NCBI RefSeq assembly: GCF_037120705.1
Contig: NZ_JAWLJU010000002.1
Span: 248,001-312,000 of the forward strand
DNA length: 64,000 nt
Reading direction: 5' to 3'
Source: Pseudoalteromonas sp. UG3-2
Lineage (GTDB): Bacteria > Pseudomonadota > Gammaproteobacteria > Enterobacterales > Alteromonadaceae
Shown piece after piece: positions 44,182 through 53,226 of this stretch. The translations under genes and the position numbers were made by a program. Numbering within the stretch: the first letter of the stretch is position 1; every line of letters begins with the position of its first letter. The notes under the pieces are model-generated. The model saw only the letters and a list, made by a program, of their open reading frames with translations. It did not search any database and was not told the DNA's origin.

Positions 44182-45518
44182 CAACAAGAAAGTACTTCGG
44201 TACAGATGGTGTAAGAGGCATGGTGGGCGAGTTTCCCATTACCCCTGAATTTGCAATGAAGTTAGGTTGGGCTGCAGGTAAGGTATTATCTGAACGTGGC
44301 ACCAAAAAAGTCATTATCGGCAAGGATACGCGTATCTCAGGCTACTTGTTAGAGACGGCATTAGAGGCTGGACTCATAGCTGCGGGTATTAACGTGGTGT
44401 TACTTGGGCCAATGCCTACCCCTGCAGTGGCGTATTTAACGCAAACGTTTCGAGCTGAAGCGGGAATTGTGATCAGTGCCTCACACAACCCATATCATGA
44501 TAACGGGATTAAGTTTTTTGCTGGTGATGGTCGCAAATTGCCGGATGAAGTTGAGCTGGCCATTGAGGCTAAGCTGGATGAGCCTATGACCTGCGTTGCC
44601 TCGGAAAAACTGGGTAAAGCCAAGCGTTTAGAAACTGCAGATGGCCGTTACATTGAGTTTTGTAAGAGCCAATTTCCCAAAGATCTTTCACTTGAGGGCT
44701 TAAAAGTGGTACTGGATTGTGCCAATGGCGCAACCTACCATATTGCTCCGAGTGTGATGCGCGAGTTGGGTGCCGAAGTGATCCCCACGGCCTGCGATCC
44801 AAATGGGGTAAATATTAACGATAACTGCGGTGCAACTCACGTCGAAGCATTGAAAAAGGCTGTTCTAGAACATCAAGCTGATGTGGGTATTGCCTATGAT
44901 GGCGACGGTGACCGAGTAATGATGGTGGATCACGATGGTCATGTGTTCGATGGCGACGATATTGTTTATATTATTGCATGTCAGGCAGACAGCGACGGCA
45001 GCTTAGGTGGTGGTGTGGTCGGCACGGTTATGTCGAACATGGGTTTGGAAAACGCATTGAAAGCTCGTGGCATTGCCTTTGCGCGCAGCAAAGTCGGTGA
45101 CCGCTATGTGATGGAGTTACTAGGAGAAAAAGGCTGGAAGATCGGCGGTGAAAGTTCAGGTCATGTGTTGAACCTAGACCTGATCAGCACTGGTGATGGC
45201 ATTGTCTCTAGCCTGCAAGTGTTAGCCGCCATGGTGGCACAAAATAAAACCCTAAAAGACTTAGGGGAAGGTTTTAGCAAATATCCGATGAAGATGATCA
45301 ACGTGCGTTACAGTACCGCAGCGGATCCCACAGAGCAACCATCAGTGAAAGCCGTAGTTGCTGAAGTTGAAGCGCAATTGGCTGGTAAAGGTCGTGTCTT
45401 GTTACGCAAGTCAGGGACGGAACCGGTGGTGCGTGTCATGGTGGAAGCGCAACAGCAAAAGCAGGTCATCGATTTTGCTCAGAAAATAGCTGAAGTTGTT
45501 GAAACTGTGAGCAATTAA
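44178..45518 (+). CDS. glmM: GlmM, phosphoglucosamine mutase
   Basis: GlmM converts glucosamine-6-phosphate to glucosamine-1-phosphate for peptidoglycan and LPS precursors. From the ATG at 44178 the product is 446 residues, matching the family. Key motifs are [10 protein letters not shown] at the N-terminus, the phosphoserine loop [19 protein letters not shown], the metal-binding DGDGDR in [16 protein letters not shown], the sugar-binding GGESSGH, and the phosphate-binding [12 protein letters not shown]. The start overlaps folP by 4 bases and has GGAG upstream; the frame's further extension inside folP is not used. Confidence 0.97.
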   Translation: MTTRKYFGTDGVRGMVGEFPITPEFAMKLGWAAGKVLSERGTKKVIIGKDTRISGYLLETALEAGLIAAGINVVLLGPMPTPAVAYLTQTFRAEAGIVISASHNPYHDNGIKFFAGDGRKLPDEVELAIEAKLDEPMTCVASEKLGKAKRLETADGRYIEFCKSQFPKDLSLEGLKVVLDCANGATYHIAPSVMRELGAEVIPTACDPNGVNINDNCGATHVEALKKAVLEHQADVGIAYDGDGDRVMMVDHDGHVFDGDDIVYIIACQADSDGSLGGGVVGTVMSNMGLENALKARGIAFARSKVGDRYVMELLGEKGWKIGGESSGHVLNLDLISTGDGIVSSLQVLAAMVAQNKTLKDLGEGFSKYPMKMINVRYSTAADPTEQPSVKAVVAEVEAQLAGKGRVLLRKSGTEPVVRVMVEAQQQKQVIDFAQKIAEVVETVSN

Positions 45519-45597
45519 ACCAAATAACGAATTTATTTCTTGTAACTTGGGGTGAGTGGCGGTAGTATCTCACCCGCTTTCTACTGCGGAGTATCGT

Positions 45598-46338
45598 ATG
45601 TCATCTAGAAAGCCAATTGTCGCTGGTAATTGGAAAATGAACGGCTCGAAAAGCCTAATTAACGACATTGCTGCGGCACTAAACGGTCAAACGTTTCAAG
45701 CTGATGTGATTGTTTTCCCTCCTGCAATGCTTATTGAGCAAGCAGCCAATCAGGGGCTCACCGTTGGAACGCAGACTGTATCAGAGTACGAAAAAGGCGC
45801 CTACACAGGGGAAACCCAAGCGGCACTTGCCAAATCTCTTGGGGCAACGTATACACTGGTTGGACACTCAGAACGCCGCGCTATTTATGGCGAAAGCGAC
45901 ACTGATGTGGCAAACAAGTTTGGTCATGCTCAACAACACGGTTTGACACCTATTTTGTGTGTTGGTGAGACCGAAGAAGAAAGAGAAAGTGGCCTAACAG
46001 AAGAGGTTGTCGCAAGACAGATAAATGCCGTTATCAGTAAATTAGGTATAGCGGCACTGGCAAACTCTGTGATAGCATACGAGCCGGTTTGGGCCATAGG
46101 CACAGGTAAGACAGCGTCTCCTGAGCAAGCACAAGCGGTACACAAATTTATTCGTGATTTGTTAGCAAAACAAGACCAACAAATCGCGATGGCATTGCCA
46201 CTTTTATATGGTGGCAGTGTGAACGAACAAAACAGTGAATTATTATTCGCACAACAGGACATAGATGGCGGACTTATCGGCGGTGCAAGCCTTAAGCCTG
46301 AAAGTTTCAAAGCCATCTGTCAAAGTGCAAAAGGATAA
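45598..46338 (+). CDS. tpiA: TpiA, triosephosphate isomerase
   Basis: TpiA interconverts dihydroxyacetone phosphate and glyceraldehyde-3-phosphate in glycolysis and gluconeogenesis. From the ATG at 45598, which has GGAG six bases upstream, the product is 246 residues beginning MSSRKPIVAGNWKMNGS, with the catalytic Lys. The electrophile His is in TLVGHSERRA, the catalytic Glu in IAYEPVWAIGTGK, and the phosphate-gripping loop in LLYGGSVN. secG begins five bases after its stop, as in other Alteromonadales and pseudomonads. Confidence 0.97.
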   Translation: MSSRKPIVAGNWKMNGSKSLINDIAAALNGQTFQADVIVFPPAMLIEQAANQGLTVGTQTVSEYEKGAYTGETQAALAKSLGATYTLVGHSERRAIYGESDTDVANKFGHAQQHGLTPILCVGETEEERESGLTEEVVARQINAVISKLGIAALANSVIAYEPVWAIGTGKTASPEQAQAVHKFIRDLLAKQDQQIAMALPLLYGGSVNEQNSELLFAQQDIDGGLIGGASLKPESFKAICQSAKG

Positions 46339-46342
46339 GTAA

Positions 46343-46687
46343 ATGTACGAAATTCTAATGGTTGTTTACTTAGTTGTGGCATTAGCATTAATTGGTATGG
46401 TGCTAATCCAGCAAGGTAAAGGCGCAGATATGGGGTCATCGTTCGGTGCTGGCGCATCGTCAACTGTGTTTGGCTCGTCTGGTGCTGGTAACTTTATGAC
46501 TAAGTCAACAACGGTTTTAGCAACGATCTTCTTCGTATTAAGCATCGTGCTTGGCAACCTGACCACAGGTCAGATCAAAAAGAGTGATGAGTGGGAAAAC
46601 CTAGAAGCGCCAGCCGCGACAACGGCGCCTGCTGCTAGCGACGTTCCAGCAACAGAGAAAAATCCAGCTTCTGATATTCCTAACTAA
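46343..46687 (+). CDS. secG: SecG, preprotein translocase subunit
   Basis: SecG is the small inner-membrane subunit of SecYEG that eases SecA-driven export. The 114-residue product has two membrane helices (about residues 2-22 and 54-72) flanking the conserved cytosolic loop IQQGKGADMGSSFGAGASST and VFGSSGAGNFMTK, then a variable Ala/Pro-rich tail. The tRNA-Leu gene starts 21 bases after its stop, as in E. coli (secG-leuU), so the tRNA may be processed from the same transcript. Confidence 0.96.
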   Translation: MYEILMVVYLVVALALIGMVLIQQGKGADMGSSFGAGASSTVFGSSGAGNFMTKSTTVLATIFFVLSIVLGNLTTGQIKKSDEWENLEAPAATTAPAASDVPATEKNPASDIPN

Positions 46688-46708
46688 ATTTAGGAAAACA
46701 CCGAATTT

Positions 46709-46793
46709 GCGAATGTGGTGGAATTGGTAGACACGCCATCTTGAGGGGGTGGTGGCTTCGGCCGTGGGGGTTCAAGTCCCCCCATTCGCACCA
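46709..46793 (+). tRNA. tRNA-Leu (anticodon GAG)
   Basis: The 85-base sequence folds as a class II tRNA. The acceptor stem GCGAATG pairs with CATTCGC, the anticodon stem CCATC/GGTGG encloses the loop TTGAGGG with anticodon GAG, and a long variable arm is followed by the T-arm (GGGGGTTCAAGTCCCCC) and an encoded CCA. GAG reads CUC/CUU leucine codons. It corresponds to leuU, which also follows secG in E. coli. Confidence 0.97.
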
Positions 46794-46796
46794 AAT

Positions 46797-46825
46797 AAAA
46801 AAACCAGCTCCGGCTGGTTTTTTTT
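46797..46825 (+). terminator. Terminator after tRNA-Leu
   Basis: AACCAGC (46802-46808) pairs with GCTGGTT (46813-46819), with flanking A and T runs (eight T in all). It ends the tpiA-secG-tRNA transcript. Confidence 0.92.
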
Positions 46826-47040
46826 CGTCTGCAAAACATGGTTGCAAACCTCTTGGCCAATTTGAGAATGAACCTGAGCAATACTTCCCTTGGCCAAAGT
46901 CAAATAACCTCTGTAGATCAATGCGTTAATTTAAATGGAAGCGGATTAGAATAATTAACCTTATCTGTACTTATATTGGTTACGGTATCCTCAAAACTAA
47001 TTTTTATTAAATAATTATTTCATTTTAGAGTCGTTGTGAC

Positions 47041-47116
47041 TATAATGCCCCTCCAGAGGAAAGAGATGCCTTAAGCGCATCTTTTTTTATGCCTGAAATT
47101 AAATGGTTTTAGGCAT
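47041..47116 (+). promoter_or_regulatory. Structured leader upstream of a TonB-dependent receptor
   Basis: In the 376-base gap between tRNA-Leu and the receptor gene, a consensus -10 hexamer TATAAT (47041-47046) has no clear -35. About 18 bases later AGATGC (47064-47069) pairs with GCATCT (47077-47082), followed by a T7 run: a terminator-like hairpin close to the promoter. A second stem, ATGCCTGAAA (47089-47098) with TTTTAGGCAT (47107-47116), follows. ATGCCT also occurs at 47066-47071, so AGGCAT could pair with either copy. This could be an attenuator or a short terminated RNA; no known riboswitch class is recognised. The rest of the gap is AT-rich with no feature I can support. Confidence 0.5.
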
Positions 47117-47169
47117 GGGTTGTGACCTCTCGCAACCAGTTCACACACGGTGATTCCTTTGGAGATTAT

Positions 47170-49416
47170 ATGATTACAGTTTTACCTCGCCTTGGTTTAT
47201 CTGCGATTTCAGCTGCGGTACTTGCAGCCGTTACCTTCCCTAGCACAGCAGTTGCTGAACAAGCGGATGATGCTAAACAAGAAAAACAGGTCTTTGAGAA
47301 AATCGAAGTAACCGCACGTAAGCGTACCGAAAGCCTTTTTGAAACCCCAACTGCCATTACGTCTATTGGCGCCGGCGACATTGATAAGGCGAACATCAGC
47401 AACCTTGATGACATTGGTAAGTTTGTACCAAACTTGAACATCACCCGCTATGGTGTTGGTAATGCCGCTCATGCATCCGTATTCATTCGTGGTATTGGCT
47501 TGCAAGATCATGTTATCACTACCGACCCAGGTGTGGGTGTTTACGTTGATGGAGTGTATCTTGGTCGCCAGATGGGCTCAAACCTGTCGTTGCCAAACGT
47601 AGAACGAGTTGAAGTTTTGCGTGGTCCACAAGGAACCTTGTATGGCCGTAATACTCTAGGTGGTGCCGTTAACGTTATCACCAAACAACCTGACGCTGAA
47701 GAAATTGCCACAGTACAGGCTAAAATCGGCTCACGCGGTCGTTTAGCAACGGATATATACACCAGTCAGTCTTTAACAGATGATTTAAGTTTCTCAGCGA
47801 GTGCGTCATACAAACAACGTGATGGTGTTGGTAAAGCGATTAATCTGGCCAACCCAGAAAAAGAAATTGGTGAAGAGCAAGAGCTCAGTGGTCGCTTAGC
47901 AGTTAAATGGCAAGCAAGCAGCGATGTTGTTGTAACGGCTGCTTTTGACGCCGTGGATAATGAATCCGGTCAATCCCCTTATACCATCGAGCTGACCGAG
48001 CCACTGGATCCTAACGATCCGAAAAATGGCGATTTCCCACTGCTTGACGCGTCCATGCTACCAAATAACCCTGACGACCTTGCAACCACAGTGGCAGGAA
48101 TTGAGAGCACAGACTATTCAGGTTGGGGTGGGGCGGTTACCGCTGAGTGGCAAGCAACCGATACCTATGCAGTAAAATTCATTGCCAGCAAACGTAGCTC
48201 AGAGTACACCGGTGGCCTTGATGATGATGCGGTAGCGCTTAATTTGTCGGAATTCCCAGAAGAAGGTGGAGCCGATCAGCACTCATTCGAACTACAACTC
48301 AATGGTACGTACGATACCTGGGACTTTGTCTCTGGACTGTATTACTTTAACGAAGATGGTTTTACCAGCTCAGGCCCATTCGTATTTAGCCCTTGGAATA
48401 CCCCAAATGGCCTTATGAATGATGGCGTAACCGCTTCATTTGGTGATTATGGTTACTTCGACATCAACCAAGAAACAGACGCTTATGCGGCGTACATTAA
48501 TGCCAGCTTTGATATCACCGATTTATTAAGCATTGGTGGTGGTTTGCGTTATTCGGAAGACAAAAAAGCAGCCGATGCTATGTTCCCAAGCTTTACTGAA
48601 CGTAAGTTTGTTACTGCTGAGTTTGATGAAGTAACGTGGGATATTAATGCTGCTTACCAGCTAACTCGCGATATTAACGTTTACGCACAAGTACAAAAAG
48701 GTTACCAAAGTGGTGGCTTCCCGCCACGTCCATTTAACGGTCCGGCACAATTTACTGTTTTTGATGAAACCAAAGCCATTAACTATGAAGTAGGCTTTAA
48801 AGGCCAAGTGCATGACAATGTGTCTATGATGGTTGCGGCTTTCGTTACCGATTACACTGATTTAGCTTTACCATTTAACGATCCTACTGCGGGTAGTGGC
48901 TTTGTCACTACAGTTGAAAATGCCGGTGAATCAAAAGCGCAAGGTATTGAGCTGGAAACCACAGTGGCAATCACTGACGACTTCTCAGTACGTAGTTCAA
49001 TTGGTTACCTTGATTCTGAAATCACTCATGTTGACGATGGCGTAGTTGGTATTGGTGAGGGCGATGTCCCAGCATTGACACCACGCTGGACCGTCATGGT
49101 AGCACCAACGTACTTCTACGACTTAGACCATGGCGCCACTATCACGGTTAACGGCAGTTATTCTTATCGTTCAGACATGCAAGGTCAATCGGTTACCCGT
49201 GCAAGTGAACACATTGAATCACGTGAACTACTTGGCTTTAATGTTTCTTATACTAATGCTGACGGTGACATGGAAGTGACGTTATACGGTGAGAACGTAT
49301 TAAACGAAGTGTACGACGTAGGTCGTCTGCAGCAAAGTGGCTTTGTGGGCGTAATGCGCAGCAATGACCGCAGTGAATTTGGTCTGAAATTCAAAAAAGA
49401 ATTCTGGCTAGATTAA
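47170..49416 (+). CDS. TonB-dependent receptor, substrate unknown
   Basis: This is an outer-membrane receptor of 748 residues. I chose the ATG at 47170 with GGAG five bases upstream; the frame is open further but has no site. After the signal peptide (ITVLPRLGLSAISAAVLAAV) comes a TonB-box region (FEKIEVTARKRTES) and the plug (DDIGKFVPNLNITRYGVG, SVFIRGIGLQDHVITTDPGV, VEVLRGPQGTLYGRNTLGGA), typical of the large 'EVTARKR' family of marine receptors. The barrel ends at FGLKFKKEFWLD. These often import oligosaccharides or other organic compounds, but no enzyme or transporter partner of its own is adjacent. It ends convergent with the trehalose-locus receptor. Confidence 0.92.
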   Translation: MITVLPRLGLSAISAAVLAAVTFPSTAVAEQADDAKQEKQVFEKIEVTARKRTESLFETPTAITSIGAGDIDKANISNLDDIGKFVPNLNITRYGVGNAAHASVFIRGIGLQDHVITTDPGVGVYVDGVYLGRQMGSNLSLPNVERVEVLRGPQGTLYGRNTLGGAVNVITKQPDAEEIATVQAKIGSRGRLATDIYTSQSLTDDLSFSASASYKQRDGVGKAINLANPEKEIGEEQELSGRLAVKWQASSDVVVTAAFDAVDNESGQSPYTIELTEPLDPNDPKNGDFPLLDASMLPNNPDDLATTVAGIESTDYSGWGGAVTAEWQATDTYAVKFIASKRSSEYTGGLDDDAVALNLSEFPEEGGADQHSFELQLNGTYDTWDFVSGLYYFNEDGFTSSGPFVFSPWNTPNGLMNDGVTASFGDYGYFDINQETDAYAAYINASFDITDLLSIGGGLRYSEDKKAADAMFPSFTERKFVTAEFDEVTWDINAAYQLTRDINVYAQVQKGYQSGGFPPRPFNGPAQFTVFDETKAINYEVGFKGQVHDNVSMMVAAFVTDYTDLALPFNDPTAGSGFVTTVENAGESKAQGIELETTVAITDDFSVRSSIGYLDSEITHVDDGVVGIGEGDVPALTPRWTVMVAPTYFYDLDHGATITVNGSYSYRSDMQGQSVTRASEHIESRELLGFNVSYTNADGDMEVTLYGENVLNEVYDVGRLQQSGFVGVMRSNDRSEFGLKFKKEFWLD

Positions 49417-49434
49417 TGTCGCTGTTGTGATAAA

Positions 49435-49463
49435 AAAAATGGCCGCAATTGCGGCCATTTTTG
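49435..49463. terminator. Bidirectional terminator between two TonB receptor genes
   Basis: AAAAATGGCCGC (49435-49446) pairs perfectly with GCGGCCATTTTT (49451-49462) around AATT, with U-runs on both strands. Confidence 0.93.
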
Positions 49464-49512
49464 CTGCTGTGATTAACAGTTCAAGGGATAAATTTGCTTA
49501 TTACGTGCAGCT

Positions 49513-51762
49513 TTAAAAACTATAGGCAACACTAAACTTCACGCTTCGAGGCATAATATAGCGGCCATTTGGTGAGTCTGGATTACGCGGGTCGCCTTCG
49601 GTGATCCCTTGTTCATCTGTGAGATTATCAACGGCTAACTGCAGCTTAACGCCTTCACTTGGCTCAAGAATAAGGCCGACATCAACCTTTTCGTAGCCCT
49701 CTAGCACAACGGTGTTTTCATTATTACCAAAGCGATCATCCACTGCTGAGAGGGTGCCATAGAGGGTGGCGTACATATTGGCAATTTCAAAGTCGTAGCT
49801 TGGCGTAATACGTAGCATCCAATCTGGCTGGCGCTGTGCCTTGTTGCCTTCGTTGCTGGGGCTTTCAGTGATCTCTGTGTCTTGCCAAGTAGCGTTTAAG
49901 TTAACCGACAGCCCTGAGCTGTGGTTGTAGCGGTAATCTACTTCTAAGCCCATTGCTTCATTGGTTAAGATCTCTGCTGGCACACCTGGGCGTCTAACAA
50001 AGGTGTCACCTTTCACTTCGTTGCTGAATAAGGTGACAAACAAGTCGCTGGCATTACCCATGTATTTGTAACCCAGCTCAGCCTGAGTGACTTCTTTTAT
50101 CAGTGACTCACCACCTTCATAGGCGCCAAAGTTATCTCTAAAGTCATCGAAGTAAGGCATTTTATAGCCTTTGTTCATGCGCACGAAAGTGCCCGACTCA
50201 TTACTTAGGCGATAATCCGCACCCACAGTCCAGGATGTTTTACGCTCATCGTAGTCAACTGCTATGGTGGTGATGCCATCGAGTCCTTCGTCAACTGAGT
50301 ATTCCACCTCATGTTGCTCACTGCGTAAACCTAAATCGAATTTGAGCTTGTCAGTTGCTTGGTAGCTTTGTGTGGTATAAAGAGCAAAAGTGGTGGCGTC
50401 TCCTGAACTATTAATGTCGTAGTTAAAGGCACAACCGGCTAGGTCGGCATTACAAGCAATGCCATTAAGCACTTCACCGCCTTGCTCTAACACATGGTAG
50501 GCGGTATTACCCAAACTCCACCAATCTTCTGCTGATGTGGTAGCAGTGTAGAGGCCAAAGGCACTCGACCAATCACCAAAGTCTTTACTAAAGGCTAAAT
50601 CATTGCTGAATGCCTCTATTTCTTTTAGTACCACCCAACGACCATATTGCTGCACCATGGTATTGCCGTCATAACTGTTACCAGTCACGCTGCCGGTTGC
50701 CGACTCGCCATTGTCTGCCACTTCACTTAATAGAGTCGCTGCACCCGCTGGCACTAAACCTAAGGTGTTAGCATCGCCTTGCGTTAAACTGAAACGGTCT
50801 GTCAGTTGCCAGCCATTATCAAACTCGACGTTCAAACTACCGCCAGAAACATGGCCCTTCCAGCCACGGCCATCACCGAGATCAATGGCCATTGCAGTGG
50901 GGTTATTGCCGGCATAAATAATGGCTTTACGGTTATTGGTGCCCAGTTGCGTAAACTCAGCATCCACTCCGGCAACATTCAGTGGCGTAGGTAAGTACCA
51001 CGCGCCAGTATCGTCGGTTTGACGGGTGTAAATATTAAACTCGCCACGGTCAAACTCTTTAGTTAAGTTAATGGTAAACTGATGGCCACGTTCAGAGCTA
51101 AAACCGGCATCGCGGATCCCCGATGAACGCTTAACATAGCCGCCCACCATGTAATAAAGCTCGTCTGCTATTTCGCCACTTAATACACCGTCAATGCGGT
51201 TGAGGCCATAATCTGTGGTGGTGTATTTGAACGTCGCCTCGGTTTCAGAGCTGCCACGTTTAAGCTGGAAGTTAGTGGTAAGCCCTGGCTGGCCATTAGA
51301 AACAACCGGGTTAGGGCCGCCACGTAAGCCTTCCATCATGGCGATGGTTTCATCGAGACGAAAAATAGAAGTGTTTTCTAGAAATGACAGTGTTGGGGGC
51401 GGATAAATAGGGCTGCCTTGCAAGCTGACGGTTAAAAATGGCGCATCGCCACCACCGGGGAAACCCCGTACAAACACGTTCGCACCCGACTCACCACCTG
51501 AGCTCTCAACCCAGATACCAGGTACGGCTTTTAGCAAGTCGGCGGTGCTCTTTGGAGCTAACTTATCGATTTGCACGGCATCGATATTAGTCACGGCAAA
51601 GCTGGCATCGATTTTTGATACCCCCATACCTCCAGGTGTACCAGATACGATAATGGTCTCTACTTTGTCTTTTTTGTTGCTCGCTTGCTCGGCATTAGCT
51701 GAAACGCTGAGCGCCATGCTCACAGCAGCAGCGACCAAGCTAAAAGTGGTTGTTTTTATCAC
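49513..51762 (-). CDS. TonB-dependent receptor of the trehalose locus
   Basis: This is an outer-membrane receptor of about 749 residues. I place the start at the GTG at 51762, where GAGAGGG lies eight bases upstream; an ATG at 51792 adds ten residues but has no ribosome-binding site. The signal peptide is IKTTTFSLVAAAVSMALSVS. The plug shows VETIIVSGTPGG, TADLLKAVPGIWVESSGGE and NVFVRGFPGGGDAPFLTVSL, and the barrel ends with an aromatic residue (VKFSVAYSF). A perfect LacI-type operator lies 104 bases upstream, and it is divergent from lacI, MFS and trehalase genes. Outer-membrane uptake of trehalose is the natural inference. Confidence 0.9.
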   Translation of the reverse strand: MIKTTTFSLVAAAVSMALSVSANAEQASNKKDKVETIIVSGTPGGMGVSKIDASFAVTNIDAVQIDKLAPKSTADLLKAVPGIWVESSGGESGANVFVRGFPGGGDAPFLTVSLQGSPIYPPPTLSFLENTSIFRLDETIAMMEGLRGGPNPVVSNGQPGLTTNFQLKRGSSETEATFKYTTTDYGLNRIDGVLSGEIADELYYMVGGYVKRSSGIRDAGFSSERGHQFTINLTKEFDRGEFNIYTRQTDDTGAWYLPTPLNVAGVDAEFTQLGTNNRKAIIYAGNNPTAMAIDLGDGRGWKGHVSGGSLNVEFDNGWQLTDRFSLTQGDANTLGLVPAGAATLLSEVADNGESATGSVTGNSYDGNTMVQQYGRWVVLKEIEAFSNDLAFSKDFGDWSSAFGLYTATTSAEDWWSLGNTAYHVLEQGGEVLNGIACNADLAGCAFNYDINSSGDATTFALYTTQSYQATDKLKFDLGLRSEQHEVEYSVDEGLDGITTIAVDYDERKTSWTVGADYRLSNESGTFVRMNKGYKMPYFDDFRDNFGAYEGGESLIKEVTQAELGYKYMGNASDLFVTLFSNEVKGDTFVRRPGVPAEILTNEAMGLEVDYRYNHSSGLSVNLNATWQDTEITESPSNEGNKAQRQPDWMLRITPSYDFEIANMYATLYGTLSAVDDRFGNNENTVVLEGYEKVDVGLILEPSEGVKLQLAVDNLTDEQGITEGDPRNPDSPNGRYIMPRSVKFSVAYSF

Positions 51763-51865
51763 GGCAAAAGCCCTCTCGTTGTTGTCATACATTGCGTGGC
51801 CGGAAATAGCTAGTGGCTATTAAACCGACAATTCTTTATGCTGTTTTTTCTAAAATAGATGTTAA

Positions 51866-51879
51866 TGCAAACGTTTGCA
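51866..51879. promoter_or_regulatory. LacI-type operator, perfect palindrome
   Basis: TGCAAACGTTTGCA is a perfect 14-base palindrome with the central CG typical of LacI/GalR-family sites. It lies between the divergent receptor and lacI genes. A near-identical copy at 53157-53170 precedes the MFS gene. Confidence 0.88.
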
Positions 51880-52036
51880 ATGGTGTTGTATAAAAAACTG
51901 TCATAAAATTCTAAATTGGCTTGCCAACTGGGTTTAAAGGTGCGATATACTTAAATTCAGAGGCCTACAGTAATATCACTATTTTCATACAGTTACTGTT
52001 AGCGCACAGCATGTGATGTAATAAAGGTCAGCAATA

Positions 52037-53044
52037 ATGGCAACAAAAAAACTTAACCTATCCGATTTGGCTCAGCTTGCTGGGGTGTCCGCTTCTACCG
52101 CATCACGTGCACTTAACGACAACCCTCTGATTAAAAAAGAAACCCGCGAGCGCATTCAAGCGCTAGCCAAACAGCACCACTTTAGCGTTAACGCAGCAGC
52201 AAGCCGGTTGCGAATGCAAAAAACCAAAGTCATTGCGGTGATAATTAATCTTGAAGCGGAAACCCAGCAATCGGTTGATGATCCGTTTTTGCTCAAGGTA
52301 GTGAGTGATATTAATCGCGCAGTGAACCGCAATGGCTATGAGTTATTGTTATCGAATTCGTTTATGGCCGGTGAAGATTGGCACGGCTACTTTATTTCTG
52401 GACGCCGAGCCGATGGCGTGATTGTTATAGGCCAAGGTAAAGAGCAAGCCAGAATCGAGCAAGCCGCAAAAGCCGGAACACCGATAGTGGTGTGGGGCGA
52501 CCCTAAAACCTCAGCCAACTACCCCATAGTAGGCAGTGACAACTTTGTTGGTGGCTTAACGGCGACCGAGCACTTATTGGCACAAGGCGCGCGAAACCTG
52601 TTATTTATGGGCGACCCGGGTCACGCTGAGCTTGGTGAGCGTTACCGAGGCTTTTGTCAGGCCGTAGCTCATGCGACGGATGCGGTAAGTGCCAATATGG
52701 TGAAAATTGATATCACTTCAGACGCCGCTTATAGCAAAATCAATCAATTATTACGTGAACAAGGGTTGGTGTTTGATGGCATTTTTGCCTGCAGTGATAT
52801 GGTGGCGTTAGGGGCATTAAAAGCGCTTAAAGAGCGCTATGTTAGTGTCCCCAACGACGTTCGTATTGTCGGTTTTGATGATATTGCTATGGCACAAATA
52901 AGCTTTCCTGCTTTGACAACGGTTAAGCAAGACACCGCTGCTGCGGCTGAGCTGTTAGTGGCTAAGTTACTACAACAATTGGCTGGTAAACACTGTGATT
53001 CGCAAGAGGTCGCTTCAACACTGATTGTCAGGCAGTCAAGCTAG
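52037..53044 (+). CDS. LacI-family regulator of the trehalose locus
   Basis: This 335-residue LacI/GalR repressor has the N-terminal helix-turn-helix and hinge (LNLSDLAQLAGVSASTASRA, then INAAASRLRMQKTK-like VNAAASRLRMQKTKV) and a sugar-binding core of periplasmic-binding-protein fold (ADGVIVIGQGKEQARIEQ, IFACSDMVALGALKALKE, RIVGFDDIAMAQISFP). The context says it senses trehalose or a derivative. Two TGCAAACG[T/A]TTGCA operators flank it, one before the receptor and one before the MFS/trehalase pair, so it should repress both. AAAGG lies upstream of the ATG. Its own expression may be set from the same gap. Confidence 0.93.
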   Translation: MATKKLNLSDLAQLAGVSASTASRALNDNPLIKKETRERIQALAKQHHFSVNAAASRLRMQKTKVIAVIINLEAETQQSVDDPFLLKVVSDINRAVNRNGYELLLSNSFMAGEDWHGYFISGRRADGVIVIGQGKEQARIEQAAKAGTPIVVWGDPKTSANYPIVGSDNFVGGLTATEHLLAQGARNLLFMGDPGHAELGERYRGFCQAVAHATDAVSANMVKIDITSDAAYSKINQLLREQGLVFDGIFACSDMVALGALKALKERYVSVPNDVRIVGFDDIAMAQISFPALTTVKQDTAAAAELLVAKLLQQLAGKHCDSQEVASTLIVRQSS

Positions 53045-53070
53045 TTTTATCCCGTATTTCCGCCCAGTGA

Positions 53071-53091
53071 ATAGGGTGATGAGCGCCCTAT
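53071..53091 (+). terminator. Stem-loop after the lacI gene
   Basis: ATAGGGTG (53071-53078) pairs with CGCCCTAT (53084-53091) with one wobble. No clear T-run follows, so it is a weak terminator candidate. Confidence 0.4.
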
Positions 53092-53156
53092 ACAGGATAT
53101 AAGTTTCTATTTTTCCATTAATAACAAAGACCAATAAAAAAGAATTTGGTTTTTAA

Positions 53157-53170
53157 TGCAAACGATTGCA
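53157..53170. promoter_or_regulatory. Second LacI-type operator, upstream of the MFS gene
   Basis: TGCAAACGATTGCA differs from the perfect operator at 51866 by one base and lies 57 bases before the MFS ATG. It ties the MFS/trehalase operon to the LacI regulator. Confidence 0.85.
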
Positions 53171-53226
53171 AAAAGGCGCAAGTCTGTCTAGACTGAATAA
53201 CATTCACTCTAGTTACGAGAATAATA

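Noticed and set aside
47209-47511. 100-aa open frame on the minus strand in the TonB receptor gene
   Set aside because: It is antisense to the receptor's signal peptide and plug region, with no ribosome-binding site and no recognisable domain.
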